The notes below the pieces were generated by a model. That model was not told where the DNA came from. It saw only the letters and a list, made by a program, of their open reading frames with translations, and made no database searches. A stretch of DNA of 64,000 nt from Mycolicibacterium celeriflavum (lineage in GTDB: Bacteria; Actinomycetota; Actinomycetes; Mycobacteriales; Mycobacteriaceae): positions 2,046,001 to 2,110,000 of the forward strand of contig NZ_AP022591.1 in NCBI RefSeq assembly GCF_010731795.1, in the 5' to 3' direction. Made by a program: the position numbers and the translations under genes. Position 1 is the first letter of the stretch; each line of letters starts with the position of its first letter. Shown piece after piece: positions 28,622-41,023 of the stretch.

Positions 28622-30091
28622 ATGCCCGGTCGAATGCTGCGTGTGATCGCCGTGTCCGCGGCCTTGGCCGTCGTGGTGGGGACGGGCGTCGCGTGGGGCA
28701 AGATCCGCTCGTTCGAATCCGGCATCAACCACATCTCGCCGATCGCGCTCGGCGAGGGCGGCGAGGACGGCGCGATCGACATACTCCTCGTCGGCATGGA
28801 CAGCCGGACCGACGCCCACGGCAACCCCCTGTCCGAGGAGGAGCTGGCGACTCTGCGGGCCGGCGACGACGAGGCGACCAACACCGACACGATCATCCTG
28901 ATCCGCATCCCCAACAACGGGAAGTCCGCCACCGCGATCTCGATTCCCCGTGACTCCTACGTCGAGGCGCCGGGGATCGGCAAGATGAAGATCAACGGCG
29001 TGTACGGCTCCGAGCACTTGGAGAAGATGACCGAGCTCGTCGAGCAGGACGGGATGGATCCGGCGGAGGCCCAGCCGGAGGCGACGGAGGCCGGTCGCGA
29101 AGCCCTGATCAAAACGGTCGCCAACCTCACCGGCGTCACCGTCGACCACTATGCCGAGATCGGGCTGCTCGGGTTCGCGTTGATCACCGATGCCTTGGGC
29201 GGTGTCACCGTGTGTTTGAAGGAAGCTGTCTACGAACCCCTTTCGGGTGCAGACTTTCCGGCGGGCTGGCAGAAGCTCAACGGCCCGCAAGCGTTGAGCT
29301 TCGTTCGGCAGCGGCACGACCTGCCGCGCGGCGACCTCGACCGGGTGACACGTCAGCAGGCGGTGATGGCGTCGTTGGCGCACGACGTGATCTCCAGCAA
29401 GACGCTGTCGAGCCCGGCCACGCTGAACCGGTTGCAGCAGGCCGTCCAACGCTCCGTGGTGCTCTCCGACGGTTGGGACGTCATGGAATTCGCCGACCAG
29501 CTGCAGCAGCTCGCGGCGGGCAACGTCGCGTTCGCGACCATCCCGGTACTGCAGGAGAACGGCTGGAGCGACGACGGAATGCAGAGCGTGGTGCGCGTCG
29601 ACCCGTCCGAGGTGAAGAGCTGGGTCGACGGATTGCTGCACGACCAGGACGAAGGCAAGACCGAGGAACTCGCCTACTCGCCCGACAAGACCACCGTCGA
29701 GGTGCTCAACGCCACCGAGGTCAACGGTCTGGCCGCAGCGGTGTCACACGTGTTGACCAACAAGGGGTTCACCCCCGGCGCCACCGGCAACCACGAACCG
29801 GTGACCGGCAGCCAGGTACGTGCGGCCAAGACAGACGACCTTGGCGCGCAAGCAGTCTCGAAGGACCTCGGCGGACTGCCGGTCGTCGAGGATCCCTCGG
29901 TGGCTCCCGGCTCCGTGCGCGTGGTGCTGGCCGATGACTACACGGGTCCAGGGTCCGGTTTGGACGGCACCGATCCGATGTTGACCACCGCCGATTCCGT
30001 CGCGGTCGGTTCGACCGGTTCGACGGAGACCTCACCCCCGCCTTCGCCGATCCTGACGGCCGGCTCGGATGATCCGAAGTGCGTCAATTAG
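28622..30091 (+). CDS. lcp1: LytR-CpsA-Psr ligase Lcp1 (arabinogalactan to peptidoglycan)
   Basis: 489 aa with one N-terminal membrane anchor (about 5-25). The LCP catalytic domain (~50-270) shows DILLVGMDSRTD, TNTDTIILIRI, AISIPRDSYVE, INGVYG, and LSFVRQRHDLPRGDLDRVTRQQ, including the Arg and Asp residues that hold the polyprenyl pyrophosphate. A C-terminal LytR_C domain follows (~355-445), then a Ser/Thr/Pro-rich tail. It matches Rv3267 in position. It acts outside the membrane on the linker whose synthesis starts with wbbL, its divergent neighbour. Confidence 0.93.
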   Translation: MPGRMLRVIAVSAALAVVVGTGVAWGKIRSFESGINHISPIALGEGGEDGAIDILLVGMDSRTDAHGNPLSEEELATLRAGDDEATNTDTIILIRIPNNGKSATAISIPRDSYVEAPGIGKMKINGVYGSEHLEKMTELVEQDGMDPAEAQPEATEAGREALIKTVANLTGVTVDHYAEIGLLGFALITDALGGVTVCLKEAVYEPLSGADFPAGWQKLNGPQALSFVRQRHDLPRGDLDRVTRQQAVMASLAHDVISSKTLSSPATLNRLQQAVQRSVVLSDGWDVMEFADQLQQLAAGNVAFATIPVLQENGWSDDGMQSVVRVDPSEVKSWVDGLLHDQDEGKTEELAYSPDKTTVEVLNATEVNGLAAAVSHVLTNKGFTPGATGNHEPVTGSQVRAAKTDDLGAQAVSKDLGGLPVVEDPSVAPGSVRVVLADDYTGPGSGLDGTDPMLTTADSVAVGSTGSTETSPPPSPILTAGSDDPKCVN

Positions 30092-30092
30092 C

Positions 30093-30809
30093 GTGACGAC
30101 GGTCAGCGGGGCGATCCTCGATCCGCTCATGGCGTCCGACCCCGCCGGGCCGCGCATCACCTACTACGACGACGCCACCGGTGAACGCATCGAGTTGTCG
30201 ACCGCGACGCTCGCGAACTGGGCGGCCAAGACCGCCAACCTGTTACGCGACGAGTTGGGCGCGGACCCGTCGACCCGCGTGGCGGTGCTGCTGCCCGCAC
30301 ACTGGCAAACCGCCGCGGTGCTGTTCGGCATCTGGTGGATCGGCGCGGAGGTGGTACTCGGCGGCGGACCAGAGACGCAGGCGGACATCGCGTTGTGCAC
30401 CGCGGACCGGTTGGGCGAAGCCGACGCCGCAGTCGGAATGGGTGAGGTTGCGGTGCTGTCGCTGGATCCGTTCGGCAAGCCGGCGGTCGACCTGCCCGTC
30501 GGCGTGACCGACTACGCCACCGCCGTGCGGGTGCACGGCGACCAGATCTCACCAGAACCTCTTCCCGGCCCCGCGCTGGACGGCCGCACGGTAGACGAGT
30601 TACTCACGGCAACTCGCGAATCTGCTGCGGCGCAAGGCTTTACCGCGTCGGACCGAGTACTGTCGAGCGCCGGCTGGGAGACCGCCGACAAACTCGTCGA
30701 CCACCTTCTCGCGGTTTTCGCCACGGGCGCGTCACTGGTGCAGGTGTCCAACCCGGATGCCTCCGTGCTGGACCGCCGCAGGCAGATGGAGAAGGTGACC
30801 AGGGGCTGA
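30093..30809 (+). CDS. TIGR03089 family protein (truncated AMP-ligase-like)
   Basis: 238 aa from GTG 30093, one base after the Lcp1 stop. It resembles only the N-terminal region of acyl-adenylate ligases (ITYYDDATGERIELSTATLANWAAKTANLL, RVAVLLPAHWQTAAVLFGIWWIGA) and lacks the ATP-binding P-loop and the C-terminal lid, as is normal for this actinobacterial family (Rv3268-like). Enzymatic ligase activity is therefore unlikely; its role is unknown. It converges on fadE25 with a 4-bp gap. Confidence 0.85.
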   Translation: MTTVSGAILDPLMASDPAGPRITYYDDATGERIELSTATLANWAAKTANLLRDELGADPSTRVAVLLPAHWQTAAVLFGIWWIGAEVVLGGGPETQADIALCTADRLGEADAAVGMGEVAVLSLDPFGKPAVDLPVGVTDYATAVRVHGDQISPEPLPGPALDGRTVDELLTATRESAAAQGFTASDRVLSSAGWETADKLVDHLLAVFATGASLVQVSNPDASVLDRRRQMEKVTRG

Positions 30810-30813
30810 TCGG

Positions 30814-31977
30814 TTACTTCAGCAAGGCGCGCGACATCACCACGCGCTGAATCTGATTGGTGCCCTCGTAAATCTGGGTGATCTTCGCATCGCGCATGAA
30901 CCGCTCGACGGGGAAGTCGGTGGTGTAGCCGTAGCCGCCGAACAATTGCACCGCGTTGGTGGTGACCTCCATCGCGACGTCGGAGGCGAAGCACTTCGAG
31001 GCCGAGGAGATGAATCCGAGTGCCGGCTCCCCACGTTCGGCACGGGCGGCCGCGGTGTAGACCATCAGACGAGCGGCCTCGATCTTCATCGCCATGTCCG
31101 CGATCATGAACTGCACCGCCTGGAAGTCGCCGACGGGCTTGCCGAACTGCTTGCGCTCCTTGACATATGCGATCGATGCGTCGAGTGCGCCCTGCGCGAT
31201 GCCCACGGCCTGCGCGCCGATGGTGGGCCGGGTGTGGTCCAGCGTCGCCAGCGCGGTCTTGAAGCCCGTGCCCTCGTCGCCGATGATGCGGTCGGCGGGG
31301 ATGCGGCAGTCTTCGAAGTACAACTCGGTGGTGGGCGAACCCTTGATGCCCATCTTCTTCTCCTTGGCGCCGATGGAGAAGCCGGGGTCGTCCTTGTGCA
31401 CGACGAACGCCGAGATGCCGTTGGCGCCCTTGTCGGGGTCGGTCACCGCCATCACCGTGTACCACGTCGAGTGGCCGCCGTTGGAGATCCAGCACTTCGC
31501 CCCGTTGAGCACCCACTCGTCGCCCTCGCGACGCGCCCTGGTCCGCATAGCCGCGGCGTCGCTGCCGGCTTCCCGCTCCGAGAGCGCGTACGACGCGACC
31601 GCCTCACCGGCCGCGATCGAGGGCAGCACCTGCTTCTTGAGTTTCTCACTGCCGCGCAGCAGCAGGCCCATGGTGCCCAGCTTGTTGCAGATCGGGATCA
31701 GCGACGACGACGCGCACACCCGCGCGACCTCTTCGATCACGATGCATGCCGCGACCGAATCGCCGCCCTGACCGCCGTACTCCTCGGGGATGTGAATGGC
31801 GGCCATTCCGGACGCGGTCAGCGCCGCCAGCGCTTCGTCGGTGTAGCGAGCCTTCTCGTCCACGTCGGCAGCGTGCGGCGCGATCTCCTTTTCGCAGAGG
31901 TCGCGCAGCACCGCGCGCAGCTCGTTGTGCTCGTCGGAAAGCTGGAAGGCGTCGAATGACGGATTTGAAATGGCCAT
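30814..31977 (-). CDS. fadE25: Acyl-CoA dehydrogenase
   Basis: 387 aa. Typical three-domain ACAD: helical N-terminus, beta domain with YALSEREAGSDAAAMRTRA and CWISNGGHSTWYTVMAV, and a C-terminal helical domain with FGKPVGDFQAVQFMIADMAM, QLFGGYGYTTDFPVERFMRDAKITQIYEGTNQIQR. The catalytic base is the Glu in IYEGT. It oxidises acyl-CoA to enoyl-CoA with FAD. The placement matches Rv3274c upstream of purE. ATG 31977 has AAGGAG upstream. Confidence 0.94.
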   Translation of the reverse strand: MAISNPSFDAFQLSDEHNELRAVLRDLCEKEIAPHAADVDEKARYTDEALAALTASGMAAIHIPEEYGGQGGDSVAACIVIEEVARVCASSSLIPICNKLGTMGLLLRGSEKLKKQVLPSIAAGEAVASYALSEREAGSDAAAMRTRARREGDEWVLNGAKCWISNGGHSTWYTVMAVTDPDKGANGISAFVVHKDDPGFSIGAKEKKMGIKGSPTTELYFEDCRIPADRIIGDEGTGFKTALATLDHTRPTIGAQAVGIAQGALDASIAYVKERKQFGKPVGDFQAVQFMIADMAMKIEAARLMVYTAAARAERGEPALGFISSASKCFASDVAMEVTTNAVQLFGGYGYTTDFPVERFMRDAKITQIYEGTNQIQRVVMSRALLK

Positions 31978-32036
31978 GGGAACTCCTTGCTACTCGCCGG
32001 TAACTTTACCCTCGAGGTTCCGACGGCACCGGCAGC

Positions 32037-32549
32037 TTACTGCCCGAGCAGGCGGTCCCGCAGCGCCGCATCCTTCCGTATGACCGTGTCATGCAGGTCG
32101 GACTGGAACTGCACGACGCGCTCCCTCAGCACGGCGTCGGAGGCCCCCAGGATCCGTACCGCCAGCAACCCCGCGTTGCGGGCCCCGCCGATCGACACCG
32201 TGGCCACCGGCACGCCGGCGGGCATCTGCACGATCGACAACAGCGAGTCCAGTCCGTCCAGCTTGGCCAGCGGCACCGGCACCCCGATGACCGGAAGCGG
32301 CGTTGCCGACGCCACCATGCCGGGCAGGTGAGCCGCGCCGCCCGCGCCGGCGATGATCACCTCGATACCGCGGTCCGCCGCGCTCTGCGCGTACTCGAGC
32401 ATGCGGACCGGGGTGCGGTGCGCGGAGACGACACCGACCTCGAACGGCACGCCGAATTCGGCCAACGCATGCGCCGCGTCCTCCATCACCGACCAGTCGC
32501 TGTCGCTGCCCATGATCAGGCCGACCCGCGGCGCAGGAGCACTACTCAT
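32037..32549 (-). CDS. purE: N5-carboxyaminoimidazole ribonucleotide mutase
   Basis: 170 aa from ATG 32549, overlapping the purK stop by 8 nt. Class I Pur[55 protein letters not shown] and the [16 protein letters not shown] motif are all present. It converts N5-CAIR to CAIR in purine synthesis. The frame extends 31 residues upstream through the end of purK, but this part is not conserved. Confidence 0.96.
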   Translation of the reverse strand: MSSAPAPRVGLIMGSDSDWSVMEDAAHALAEFGVPFEVGVVSAHRTPVRMLEYAQSAADRGIEVIIAGAGGAAHLPGMVASATPLPVIGVPVPLAKLDGLDSLLSIVQMPAGVPVATVSIGGARNAGLLAVRILGASDAVLRERVVQFQSDLHDTVIRKDAALRDRLLGQ

Positions 32550-33762
32550 GTGGGTCCCATCCGTCCGTCCATTCCGCGTGCGACAACCAGTGTGCCGCCC
32601 TGCCGGCGCGTTCTCGCACATCGGCGACGTAGGCGTCGTCATCGGCAGAGCCGGTGGCGGCGCCGACGACGTTCACGTGCCCGATCTTTCGGCCGGGCCG
32701 CTCTTGTTTCCCGTACAGATGGACTTTCGCCTCGGGCAGCCTCGCAAACAGGTGATGCAGTCGTTCGTCCATCTTCATCGACGGCGAGTGTTGTGCGCCA
32801 ATAACATTGGCCATCACCGTGACCGGGGCGATCGGCGCGGTGTCGCCGAGCGGATAGTCCAGCACTGCGCGCAGGTGTTGTTCGAATTGACTCGTCCGGG
32901 CGCCGTCCATGGTCCAGTGCCCGGAATTGTGCGGACGCATCGCCAGCTCGTTGACGAGCAGCGCGCCGTCCACCGTCTCGAACAGTTCGACGGCGAGCAC
33001 GCCGACCACGCCGAGCTCCTCCGCCAGCCGCAGCCCCAGTCGGCCTGCCGCGGAACGCAACTCATCGTCGAGCCGCGGCGCCGGCGCAACGACCTCCACG
33101 CAGATGCCGTCGCGCTGCACGGTCTCGACGACCGGCCACGCCGCGCCCTGCCCGAAGGGCGAGCGCGCCACCAGGACGGCCAGCTCGCGCCGCATCGCCA
33201 CCCTCTCCTCGATCAGCACGTCGGCGCCGCTCGACAGGTACCGACGGGCCGCGTCGCGCGCGTCGGCAGCGTCGCGGGCCAGCGTCACCCCGCGGCCGTC
33301 GTATCCGCCGCGCGCGGTCTTGACCACGACGGGGCCGCCGACCTGCGTGGCGAACGCGTCGACGTCGGCAAGCTGACCGACCGCGGCGAACCGCGGCACC
33401 GGTGCCCCGAGTGCCTCGAGCCGACGACGCATCACCAGTTTGTCCTGGGCGTGGATCAGGGCCGACGGCGGCGGGGCCACGTTGACGCCGTCAGCGACGA
33501 GTTTTTCCAGCAGCTCGGGAGGGACGTGCTCATGGTCGAATGTCAGCGCAGCGGCGCCCGCGGCCGCGCGGCGCAACGCGTCGAGATCGGTATGCGTGCC
33601 CAGCACCACATCCGGGCTGACCTGCGCGGCCGGGTCGGCGGCGTCGACGGCGAGCACCCGCAGCGTCTGACCGAGCGCGATGGCCGCCTGATGGGTCATT
33701 CTGGCCAGCTGTCCACCGCCGACCATGGCCACCACCGGAGGTCCGTTCGGGTTCTGCGACAC
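32542..33762 (-). CDS. purK: N5-carboxyaminoimidazole ribonucleotide synthase
   Basis: 406 aa from GTG 33762. ATP-grasp enzyme using AIR, bicarbonate and ATP. Seen: [21 protein letters not shown] at the N-terminus, the ATP-grasp part [36 protein letters not shown], and metal-binding [23 protein letters not shown]. It is translationally coupled to purE. Divergent from gtrA across ~100 bp. Confidence 0.96.
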   Translation of the reverse strand: MSQNPNGPPVVAMVGGGQLARMTHQAAIALGQTLRVLAVDAADPAAQVSPDVVLGTHTDLDALRRAAAGAAALTFDHEHVPPELLEKLVADGVNVAPPPSALIHAQDKLVMRRRLEALGAPVPRFAAVGQLADVDAFATQVGGPVVVKTARGGYDGRGVTLARDAADARDAARRYLSSGADVLIEERVAMRRELAVLVARSPFGQGAAWPVVETVQRDGICVEVVAPAPRLDDELRSAAGRLGLRLAEELGVVGVLAVELFETVDGALLVNELAMRPHNSGHWTMDGARTSQFEQHLRAVLDYPLGDTAPIAPVTVMANVIGAQHSPSMKMDERLHHLFARLPEAKVHLYGKQERPGRKIGHVNVVGAATGSADDDAYVADVRERAGRAAHWLSHAEWTDGWDPHE

Positions 33763-33865
33763 GCCCTAATGGTGTCATGACCGCCTGGGTGGGCTGGTTG
33801 CCATGTACCCGCTACGACCTGCACGGGTACGCGCAAGGTGCAGTATTTCCGTACACTGCGCTGTT

Positions 33866-34546
33866 GTGTCCTTCACCGATGCGACGATCGCACGGCTGCC
33901 GAGTCCGATCCGGCCCTACTTCGAGCGGCATCACGAACTGATCAAGTTCGCGATCGTCGGCGCGACGACGTTCATCATCGACACGTCGGTCTTCTACACG
34001 CTCAAGCTCACGGTGCTGGAGCCCAAGCCCGTGACGGCGAAGATCATCGCGGGCATCGTCGCGGTGATCGCGTCCTACATCCTCAATCGCGAGTGGAGCT
34101 TCCGCGACCGCGGCGGCCGGGAGCGCCACCACGAGGCGCTGCTGTTCTTCGGGTTCAGCGGGGTCGGCGTGCTGTTGAGCATGGCGCCGCTGTGGTTCTC
34201 CAGCTACGTGCTGATGCTGCGGGTGCCCGAAGTCAGCCTGACCGTGGAGAACATCGCCGACTTCATCTCGGCCTACATCATCGGCAACCTGCTGCAGATG
34301 GCGTTCCGGTTCTGGGCGTTCCGCCGCTGGGTGTTCCCCGACGAGTTCGGCCGCAACCCGGACAAGGCGGTCGAGTCGCTCACCGCGGGCGGGTTCGCCG
34401 AGGCCATGGAGGACGTCCACGAACACGAGGAGGCCGCCGCCGAGCACGCGATCGGCAACGTCACCCCGTTGAAGCCGAGGCGGCGCGCCAGGCGGCTGGC
34501 TCAGCTCGGCGATTCGTCCGAGCCCAGGGTGTCGAAGACCTCGTGA
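33866..34546 (+). CDS. GtrA-family membrane protein
   Basis: 226 aa from GTG 33866. Four hydrophobic segments: about 28-46 (FAIVGATTFIIDTSVFY), 60-75 (IIAGIVAVIASYILNREWSF, including the conserved N-x-x-W/F turn), 92-112 and 125-160 (ISAYIIGNLLQMAFRFWAFRRWVF). GtrA proteins move polyprenyl-linked sugars or associate with cell-wall glycosyltransferases; Rv3277 holds this place in M. tuberculosis. The acidic/basic C-terminus overlaps the end of the PH-domain gene on the other strand by 46 bp. Confidence 0.88.
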   Translation: MSFTDATIARLPSPIRPYFERHHELIKFAIVGATTFIIDTSVFYTLKLTVLEPKPVTAKIIAGIVAVIASYILNREWSFRDRGGRERHHEALLFFGFSGVGVLLSMAPLWFSSYVLMLRVPEVSLTVENIADFISAYIIGNLLQMAFRFWAFRRWVFPDEFGRNPDKAVESLTAGGFAEAMEDVHEHEEAAAEHAIGNVTPLKPRRRARRLAQLGDSSEPRVSKTS

Positions 34547-35019
34547 TACAGCAGCGAGTGGACTCGTTCCACCCGCGGAATGTCGTCGAATGCGAGCGGA
34601 TCCTGCGCCGCTGACTCGATGATCAGCGTGCCCGTGCGCAGCATGCGGTCGAGCAGGCCGTGCCGGAACTCGACGCTGTTGATCCGCGCCAGCGGGATGT
34701 CGATCCCCGACCGGGTCAACACCCCGCTACGGAACATCACGCGACGGTCGGTGATCACGAAGTGGGTCGTCAACCAGTTGAGGAACGGCCACAGCGTCAA
34801 CCATCCGATGATCACCAGCCAGATCACGGCGATCACGATCATTACGACGTTGCGTGCGGTCTGATCCCACTCGAGGGTGTTGAGGTAGCCGGCGAGCACC
34901 GCCGCCGCCGCGGTCGCCAACAGCAGCACCGCCACCGGGCCGATCAGCCGCTTCCAATGCGGGTGCCGGTGCAGCACCACCTGCTCATCGGCGGCGAGCA
35001 CATTGTCGGGGTAACCCAT
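34501..35019 (-). CDS. PH-domain (bPH2/YdbS-like) membrane protein
   Basis: 172 aa. Two hydrophobic segments (about 27-45 and 55-75, with VMIVIAVIWLVIIGWLTLWPFL) precede a bacterial PH domain that starts FVITDRRVMFRSGVLTRSGIDIPLARINSVEFRHGLLDRMLRTGTLIIESAAQD, here recognised by its TDRR and I-x-L-x-x-I pattern. Homologue of Rv3278c. Function unknown. Convergent overlap with gtrA. Upstream lies a palindromic repeat and then an insertion sequence. Confidence 0.88.
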   Translation of the reverse strand: MGYPDNVLAADEQVVLHRHPHWKRLIGPVAVLLLATAAAAVLAGYLNTLEWDQTARNVVMIVIAVIWLVIIGWLTLWPFLNWLTTHFVITDRRVMFRSGVLTRSGIDIPLARINSVEFRHGLLDRMLRTGTLIIESAAQDPLAFDDIPRVERVHSLLYHEVFDTLGSDESPS

Positions 35020-35034
35020 GACGATGACCTTAAG

Positions 35035-35087
35035 GCGATTTCGGGGTCGATGGTCGCGGTGCGCGCGACCGGCTACACCGAAATCGC
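35035..35087. repeat. REP-like palindrome, copy 3, flanking the insertion sequence
   Basis: GCGATTTCGGGGT (35035-35047) and ACACCGAAATCGC (35075-35087) pair with one mismatch; an inner GGTCGCG/CGCGACC stem (35052-35058, 35064-35070) is perfect. It lies just upstream of the PH-domain gene and ends 3 bp before the proposed left end of the insertion sequence. Copies 1 and 2 are at 13998 and 26374. Confidence 0.85.
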
Positions 35088-35100
35088 TGATATGGGGGGC

Positions 35101-35389
35101 GGTTTGTCAAGTGGGCAGGGTGAGGCGGCGGCCGCAACCGTCGTCGCGGCCGCCGCTTCGTTGACCAGGTGAGCAGCCGTTGGTGTCGAGCGTGTCTTAT
35201 CGACGCGTGTCAGTCTGATATGCGCGGGTTGGTTACCGCAGGACGGGTCTTCGAGTCGGAGTGGATCGCAGGTCTACTGATCGAGCGTGATCAACTTGCA
35301 GGGCAACATGATTGCTCATAGCGATTTTCGCGGGTCACTCCAAGACGCTTGCCGACACCTCGATACGCCCACCTGGACGATCGGTGGCC
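35101..35389. ncRNA. Non-coding end of the insertion sequence, possible bridge RNA region
   Basis: This 289-bp stretch has no plausible gene. It contains a strong hairpin, GCGGCGGCCGC (35125-35135) with GCGGCCGCCGC (35146-35156), an 11-bp perfect stem and 10-nt loop. Elements of the IS110/IS1111 superfamily carry a structured RNA in their non-coding end that pairs with target and donor DNA. A bridge RNA here is inference from architecture; guide loops were not identified. Confidence 0.35.
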
Positions 35390-36486
35390 TCAGTCCTCCA
35401 TGACGGCCAATGACCAGCACCAGCCGGCCAGCTCGCGAGCGATGGCGGCGTTGGCCACCACGGGGCGTTTGCGGCGTTCGTTGAATCGCACCCAGCGGGC
35501 GTGCAGTCGTCGGTTGGCGTGCTGGCCGCGGGCCCGTGCCGCCGCCGAGGCGGCATCCCAGCGTCGTCGCATCACCTCGCCGGGCCGATACGCTGGCCGG
35601 TGATGCCAGGTCGCCTCGATCAGCAACCGGCGTGCGTGGGTGTTGCCGGTACGGGTCAGCCCGCCCTGGGTCCGATTGTCTCCCGTGGAGTACTCGCAGG
35701 GCACCAGCCCGAGATAGGCGCCGATCGAGCGGCCGGTCAGCCGATGCCAGTCACCGATTTCGGTGGCCAACCCGAACGCCGTCAACGTGGAAACACCGCG
35801 CAGACACCCCAGCCGCGTCACCACCGGGGTGAACGTGGAATCGGCGGCCATCGCGGTGATGGCTGCATCGAGGCGGTCACGGCGAGCGGTGGTGGTCAGC
35901 ATCGTGTCGAAGGCGGTGTCGTAGGCGATCGCCAGCGCGGGGTCGTCGAACCGCTGGCTTTGCAGCCATCGCTCGTGATTGCGCGACCAGGCCGTCCCGC
36001 CGTAGTAGACGATGCCCCGGCGCAGCAGCAGCTTCGAGAGCCGGTTGCGTGCGGCCATCAGATCTTTGCGGCAGGCCTCACGCGCGCGGAACAGATCGCG
36101 TGCGGATTCCTGCTCAACACTAGGGATCTCGACTTCCACAATTTCGCCCAAATGTAACAACCGGGCCAGATGGCGAGCATCGCGTTTATCGGTCTTGACT
36201 CGATCACCGACCGGACGCTGCAGCTTCGACGACGCGGCGACCGAACACCTGATCCCGGCGGCGTTGATGCTGCGCGCCAACACAAACCCCGTCGGTCGGA
36301 CTCGTAGGTCGCGGCCACCGGACCCGGAAGGTCGTTCAGCCACGCCACGATCTCGCCGTGATCCGGGGTCAATCGCCGCTCGAAGAGCTCTCCGGTGTCA
36401 CCATCAAGACCGCACGCAACCACCGAACGTGCGTGCACATCCAAACCAACACTCGTACGCTGAACCTTCACTGGGGCCTCCCACAT
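35390..36486 (-). pseudogene. IS110/IS1111-type recombinase, broken by a frameshift
   Basis: The N-terminal part reads from ATG 36486 (KVQRTSVGLDVHARSVVACGL), the DEDD/RuvC-like start with its first acidic residue, through GPVAATYES. It then leaves frame at about 36297. The C-terminal part continues in another frame with RPTGFVLARSINAAGIRC, KTDKRDARHLARLLHLGE, and the second domain LRGVSTLTAFGLATEIGD... GAYLGLVPCEYSTGDNRTQGG, ending at 35390. One extra base near 36297 would rejoin the frames as YESGPTGF. So the recombinase is probably inactive, unless this is a sequencing error. Confidence 0.85.
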
Positions 36487-36569
36487 CTGTGGCTCTACCG
36501 GCCAGGACCACTTCCTGACGGCAACCCACGTTCACATGTGAGCGAGGCCCCAGCCCCCCATACCGTCTA

Positions 36570-39475
<2,906 letters not shown>

Positions 39476-39479
<4 letters not shown>

Positions 39480-40117
39480 CGCGGGTAGTCCTCGCGTCAG
39501 CGTCCCCCGGTCGCCGAAAGGTGTTGCGGCAGGCCGGGATCGACCCTCTCGTCATCGTGTCCGGTGTCGACGAGGATGCCGTCGTCGCCGGCCTGAACCC
39601 AGCTGCCGCCCCCGCCGAGGTGACGGTCGCGCTGGCGGCGGCGAAGGCCGACGCGGTGGTCGAGGGCCTCGAGCCCGCGATCGCCGCGGATTGCGTCGTG
39701 ATCGGGTGTGACTCGATGCTCTACTTCGACGGGGAGCTGCTGGGCAAGCCACCGACGCCGGACGCGGCGCTGGCCGGCTGGCGGCGGATGGCGGGCAGCT
39801 CCGGACAGCTGTACACCGGTCATTGCGTGGTCCGGTTGCGCGACAACGTCGTCGAGCATCGCGTCGCCGAGCACGCGGCAACCACCGTCCGTTTCGGGGT
39901 GCCGTCGCCGCGCGATCTCTCCTCCTACGTCGCCAGCGGCGAGCCGACCGCGGTGGCCGGCGGGTTCACGCTCGACGGGTTGGGCGGCTGGTTCGTCGAT
40001 GGCGTAGAGGGCGATCCGTCGTCGGTGATCGGGATCGGACTACCGCTCGTCCGCAGGCTGATCGAGCACGTCGGCCTGTCCCTTGCCGAGCTTTGGCAGG
40101 CGAATCGGCCTGAGTAG
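39476..40117 (+). CDS. maf: Maf-family nucleotide pyrophosphatase
   Basis: 213 aa; GTG 39476 overlaps the accE5 stop. Maf motifs: [19 protein letters not shown] at the N-terminus (substrate Ser/Arg), [21 protein letters not shown] with catalytic Asp and Lys, [17 protein letters not shown], and [38 protein letters not shown]. It hydrolyses non-standard or modified nucleoside triphosphates, and is linked to cell-division arrest in other bacteria. Part of accD5-accE5-maf-sseA-sufE-like. Confidence 0.93.
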
Positions 40118-40126
40118 GCTTGTTGT

Positions 40127-41023
40127 GTGCCATTGCCTGCCGATCCAGATCCCGCCCTGCAGTCATATGCCCACCCCGAACGCCTGGTGACCGCCGACTG
40201 GTTGTCGGCGAACCTCGGCCGTCCCGGGCTGGCGATCGTCGAGTCGGACGAGGACGTGCTGCTCTACGACACCGGGCACATCCCCGGCGCAGTCAAGATC
40301 GACTGGCACACCGACCTCAACGATCCCAATGTGCGCGACTACATCACCGGCGAGCAGTTCGCCGAGTTGATGAACCGCAAGGGCATCTCGCGCGACGACA
40401 CCGTGGTGATCTACGGCGACAAGAGCAACTGGTGGGCGGCCTACGCCCTGTGGGTGTTCACGCTGTTCGGCCATCCCGACGTCCGCCTGCTCAACGGCGG
40501 CCGCGACCTGTGGCTCTCCGACGGCCGCGAGACCACCCTCGATGTGCCGAACAAACGGTCCACCGGCTACCCCGTCGTCGAGCGCGACGACGCGCCGATC
40601 CGCGCGTTCAAGGACGACGTGCTCGACACGCTCGGTACCGCGCCGCTGATCGACGTCCGCTCCCCGCAGGAGTACACCGGCGAGCGCACCCACATGCCCG
40701 ACTACCCCGAGGAGGGGGCCCTGCGGGGCGGCCACGTGCCCACCGCGCGGTCCATCCCGTGGGCCAAGGCCGCCGACGACAGCGGCCGGTTCCGCAGCCG
40801 TCCCGAACTCGAGGAGCTGTACGGCTTCCTGAGCCCCGACGACAAGACGATCGTGTACTGCCGCATCGGCGAACGCTCGAGCCACACCTGGTTCGTGCTG
40901 ACCCACCTGCTCGGCCTGCCCGGCGTGCGCAATTACGACGGCTCGTGGACCGAATGGGGCAACGCGGTACGGGTTCCGGTGGCCGTCGGAGCTGAACCAG
41001 GGGATGCGCCGGGGCCCTCATGA
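40127..41023 (+). CDS. sseA: Thiosulfate/3-mercaptopyruvate sulfurtransferase (rhodanese)
   Basis: 298 aa from GTG 40127. Two rhodanese domains. The first (~20-135: [25 protein letters not shown]) is inactive, with Asp in the loop YGDKSNWW. The second (~155-285) carries the active-site loop CRIGERS with C245. It transfers sulfur from thiosulfate or mercaptopyruvate to a thiophilic acceptor. Its stop overlaps the sufE-like gene as ATGA, which suggests that gene's product may take the sulfur. Confidence 0.93.
   Translation: MPLPADPDPALQSYAHPERLVTADWLSANLGRPGLAIVESDEDVLLYDTGHIPGAVKIDWHTDLNDPNVRDYITGEQFAELMNRKGISRDDTVVIYGDKSNWWAAYALWVFTLFGHPDVRLLNGGRDLWLSDGRETTLDVPNKRSTGYPVVERDDAPIRAFKDDVLDTLGTAPLIDVRSPQEYTGERTHMPDYPEEGALRGGHVPTARSIPWAKAADDSGRFRSRPELEELYGFLSPDDKTIVYCRIGERSSHTWFVLTHLLGLPGVRNYDGSWTEWGNAVRVPVAVGAEPGDAPGPS

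Larger units (their letters stand above)
35091..36562 (-). mobile_element. IS110/IS1111-type insertion sequence (about 1.47 kb)
   Basis: An IS110-superfamily recombinase gene read on the minus strand is bounded by TATGGGGGGC (35091-35100) and GCCCCCCATA (36553-36562), a perfect 10-bp inverted pair. Only ~76 bp lie upstream of the recombinase, but ~300 bp lie downstream of it. Short terminal or subterminal repeats and a long downstream non-coding end are traits of the IS1111 group, in which the bridge RNA is encoded downstream of the recombinase. The exact ends are inferred, not proven. It is inserted between the PH-domain gene and birA. Confidence 0.75.

Noticed and set aside
28423..28932. 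Minus-strand open frame of 169 codons over the lcp1 start
   Set aside because: Shadow of lcp1; Ser/Arg-rich with no motif and no start context.
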